A stretch of 64,000 nucleotides of DNA from Flavihumibacter fluvii (lineage in GTDB: Bacteria > Bacteroidota > Bacteroidia > Chitinophagales > Chitinophagaceae): the NCBI RefSeq assembly GCF_018595675.2, contig NZ_CP092333.1, positions 4,178,001-4,242,000 of the forward strand. The letters are read 5' to 3'. Positions 62,131-64,000 of the stretch are shown here, in pieces; position 1 is the stretch's first letter; each line of letters begins with the position of its first letter. Made by a program: the position numbers and the translations under genes. Below the pieces are notes generated by a model. The model saw nothing but the letters and a program-made list of their open reading frames with translations. It did not search any database and had not been told where the DNA came from.

Positions 62131-62533
62131 ATGTTTATGGCGCTGGTTGTAATTGCCGACTGCTCTTCCGGGAAATATGATACCATCTTCAGGAACGGAC
62201 TGATCTATGATGGTAACGGCGGCGCGCCCTTCAAGAAGGATAAAGGCATCCGCCAGGGTGTGACCAATGCGCTTATCTATCCGCCCTGCGCCTTGAAATG
62301 CAAATAAAGTTGAGCTGAAACCCGGCTTCTTTGCCGATATCATTGTATTTGATCCGGCTAAAGTGCAGGACCTTGGTACCTTTGAAAATCCACACCTATA
62401 TGACACCGGCTTGATCCACTTGCCTATTTATGTTGTGGTTGTTGTAAATGATGGTAAACATTTCCATGCAAAACCGGATAGATTGCGAATTCAAATGATC
62501 GGCTGTATTATCCCAATTGATAATATTGAATAA
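62131..62533 (+). pseudogene. Remnant of an N-acyl-D-amino-acid deacylase gene
   Basis: Two ends of one enzyme with the middle missing. Frame 1 gives a lipoprotein-like start MFMALVVIADC, then YDTIFRNGLIYDGNGGAPFKKDKGI, the family's N-terminal amidohydrolase strand; it stops at 62307. A second frame from ~62312 gives ELKPGFFADIIVFDPAKVQDLGTFENPHLYDTGLIHL, the family's C terminus, ending at 62533. About 450 codons between, with all metal ligands, have been deleted and the frames no longer match. The end also lacks the typical final motif. It occupies most of the otherwise gene-free stretch 62187-62579. Confidence 0.8.
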
Positions 62534-62579
62534 GTTATCTGCAAAATCAGCGCACCTGGTTTCAAAAACCCCTTTCTGT

Positions 62580-63740
62580 TCATAATACTATTTTTAAGAG
62601 GATGCCTAGCAAGGCTGCACTGGCAATGATGATGGGCTCTTGTATTTTCCTGATGTAAAGTAAGGCGAATACTGTTGCCACTGCTATAAGTGCTGAAGGG
62701 ATATCAATTATGCTTCTTTGTGCAATCACAATAACTGCACCGGCTAATGCGCCAATTACAGTGGCCGTGATGCCATCCACAAAAGCCTTTATTGATTTGT
62801 TTTTTGCGATCCTGCTGAAATATGGCGCCGGCAAAACAGTAAACAAATAACAGGGCAGGAAGGTGGCCAGGGCAGCGACAGCGGCACCAGGAAAGCCCGC
62901 TACTAAATAACCAATAAAACCAACAGTGATGACTACTGGCCCTGGTGTGATCATTGCAACGGCTACTGCATCAACAAACTCCTGTTCATTCAGCCATTGG
63001 TGCTCTACTACTACACCAGAATATAAAAAAGGAACGATGGCCAGCCCGCTACCAAAAACAAATGCACCGGCTTTGGTAAAAAACAGGGCAATTTTCCCAA
63101 GGGTTCCCGGACTATAGGTCCAGAACCCGATTTGTAATAACAAAAGGCTGTTGATAGTGGTCTTGCTGGCCCATGCCGGCGGAGCTTTGACCATCATATA
63201 AAGGAGGCCGGCAGCTATAAATACAAGCACCTGTTCTCTTTGGGTGAGGATGGTAATGATGGCTGCAATCACGTAAAAAAGCCAGAGTAACCAATTTTGC
63301 CGAAAAACATCCCATTGAAATTTCCCTATCGATTTGATGGTCAGCTTATACGCGCTTAAAAGGATAATTCCAATCACAGCAGCGCCAACCCCGTAAAATA
63401 CGGCCTGCATACCAGGTAATCCACCGTATAACTTGTAGGCCATGCCCAACAACACCACCATGATAAAAGAGGGTAAAACGAAGGCGATCCCTGCAATTGT
63501 TGCACCAATTACCCGGTAGTGAACAAAGCCCAGGTAAATGGCCAGTTGCGCGGCCAGTGGACCCGGTGCCAGCTGGGCCAGGGCCAGTCCCTCCTTGTAC
63601 TCATCTTCGGTGATCCATTCCCGTTGCTCAACCAGGTCGCGGTGCATATATCCTACCAGGGCAACCGGACCACCAAAACCATATGTGCCTAATTTGAGGA
63701 AATAGCCAGCCAATTGTCGTAAATTATATATTGGATACAT
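62580..63740 (-). CDS. chrA: Chromate transporter, ChrA-type two-domain (CHR family)
   Basis: 386 residues with about 10 membrane helices in two homologous halves. Each half begins with the CHR signature: FLKLGTYGFGGPVALVGYMHRDLV and FFTKAGAFVFGSGLAIVPFLYSGVV; each has a PGP motif (AQLAPGPLAAQLAIYLGF and AMITPGPVVITVGFIGY). The family exports chromate in exchange for sulfate, but not all members are chromate-specific. An AraC-type regulator ends 56 bases upstream on the same strand and might control it. Confidence 0.92.
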   Translation of the reverse strand: MYPIYNLRQLAGYFLKLGTYGFGGPVALVGYMHRDLVEQREWITEDEYKEGLALAQLAPGPLAAQLAIYLGFVHYRVIGATIAGIAFVLPSFIMVVLLGMAYKLYGGLPGMQAVFYGVGAAVIGIILLSAYKLTIKSIGKFQWDVFRQNWLLWLFYVIAAIITILTQREQVLVFIAAGLLYMMVKAPPAWASKTTINSLLLLQIGFWTYSPGTLGKIALFFTKAGAFVFGSGLAIVPFLYSGVVVEHQWLNEQEFVDAVAVAMITPGPVVITVGFIGYLVAGFPGAAVAALATFLPCYLFTVLPAPYFSRIAKNKSIKAFVDGITATVIGALAGAVIVIAQRSIIDIPSALIAVATVFALLYIRKIQEPIIIASAALLGILLKIVL

Positions 63741-63795
63741 TGTCGCTGTAAATTTTCAACGAACCTCCCATATTTGGTCCTACCAAAATAGAACC

Positions 63796-64000
63796 CTATT
63801 GACCTTTTGTACCAGGTTTACTTTTTTGCGAGGCTTTTTTATACGCTGAAGGAGTTTTACCGGTATGCATTTTGAAAATTCGCGTGAAATGGCTTTGGTC
63901 GGAGAACCCGGTCAGGTAAGCGATTTCAGTAAGGGAATAACTGGTATTTTCAATTAGCTCCTTCGCTTTTTCTATCCGGATCTTCCGGATATATTCCCCA
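63796..64000 (-). CDS. AraC-family transcriptional regulator, C-terminal end only
   Basis: The window holds the last ~67 codons. The encoded protein reads GEYIRKIRIEKAKELIENT, SYSLTEIAYLTGFSDQSHF, TRIFKMHTGKTPSAYKK, the second helix-turn-helix of the AraC DNA-binding domain, and stops at 63796-63798. The sensor domain lies beyond the right edge. The chromate transporter gene starts 56 bases downstream. Confidence 0.9.
   Translation of the reverse strand, partial: GEYIRKIRIEKAKELIENTSYSLTEIAYLTGFSDQSHFTRIFKMHTGKTPSAYKKASQKSKPGTKGQ

Noticed and set aside
62038-62307. Intact small gene starting at 62038
   Set aside because: The frame begins inside the divergent DUF2147 signal-peptide region, and its meaningful part is only the N terminus of a deleted deacylase gene.

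Overview
The window comes from a Gram-negative member of the Bacteroidota, most likely the Chitinophagaceae. The indications are a SusC/SusD pair, many TonB-dependent receptors, TAnnTTTG-type promoter elements with no visible Shine-Dalgarno sequences, and protein families typical of that group (KirBac channel, YncE/phosphoesterase fusions, DUF2147, PD40-OmpA, TPR-CHAT). No rRNA, tRNA, CRISPR array, transposase or prophage was seen.

Layout. 1-8 kb: the 3' part of a GH20 hexosaminidase, a TonB-receptor-like barrel protein, a DinD-like gene flanked and interrupted by the same perfect palindrome, a secreted glycerophosphodiesterase, and a large unrecognised lipoprotein that looks like a glycoside hydrolase. 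8-12.5 kb: a small conserved protein, an MFS transporter, and a two-gene molybdenum hydroxylase (2Fe-2S subunit plus Tat-exported molybdopterin subunit). 12.5-33.3 kb: a long organophosphonate locus. 33.3-37.1 kb: a probable cobalamin riboswitch followed by a eukaryote-like class I ribonucleotide reductase (nrdB, nrdA). 37-42.8 kb: small housekeeping genes (DbpA-type helicase, SRPBCC protein, aldo/keto reductase, KirBac channel). 42.8-52 kb: a giant alpha-2-macroglobulin lipoprotein divergent from penicillin-binding protein 1C, then an amidohydrolase. 52-60 kb: a YdcF protein, a PD40-OmpA protein, an ECF sigma factor with a TPR-bearing anti-sigma-like partner, a TPR-CHAT membrane protein and a lipoprotein. 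60-64 kb: an alkaline-phosphatase-superfamily enzyme, DUF2147, the remnant of an N-acyl-D-amino-acid deacylase, a chromate transporter and the end of an AraC regulator.

The phosphonate locus is the centrepiece. An XRE-cupin regulator precedes phnA-phnY-phnW, which convert 2-aminoethylphosphonate (AEP) via phosphonoacetaldehyde and phosphonoacetate to acetate and phosphate. Next come SusC/SusD, two tandem secreted YncE beta-propeller/phosphoesterase fusions, a second TonB receptor and a PhnZ-type HD oxygenase. Converging on these from the opposite strand is an operon of a DUF5690 transporter-like protein, a TIGR03364-type FAD amine oxidoreductase and a phosphonatase-like HAD hydrolase. I infer a complete surface-to-cytoplasm route: capture and cleavage of phosphonate-bearing polymers or lipids outside, import, and several alternative C-P cleavage branches inside. 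The extracellular part (SusCD plus paired propeller-phosphoesterases) is the piece I consider most likely to be undescribed.
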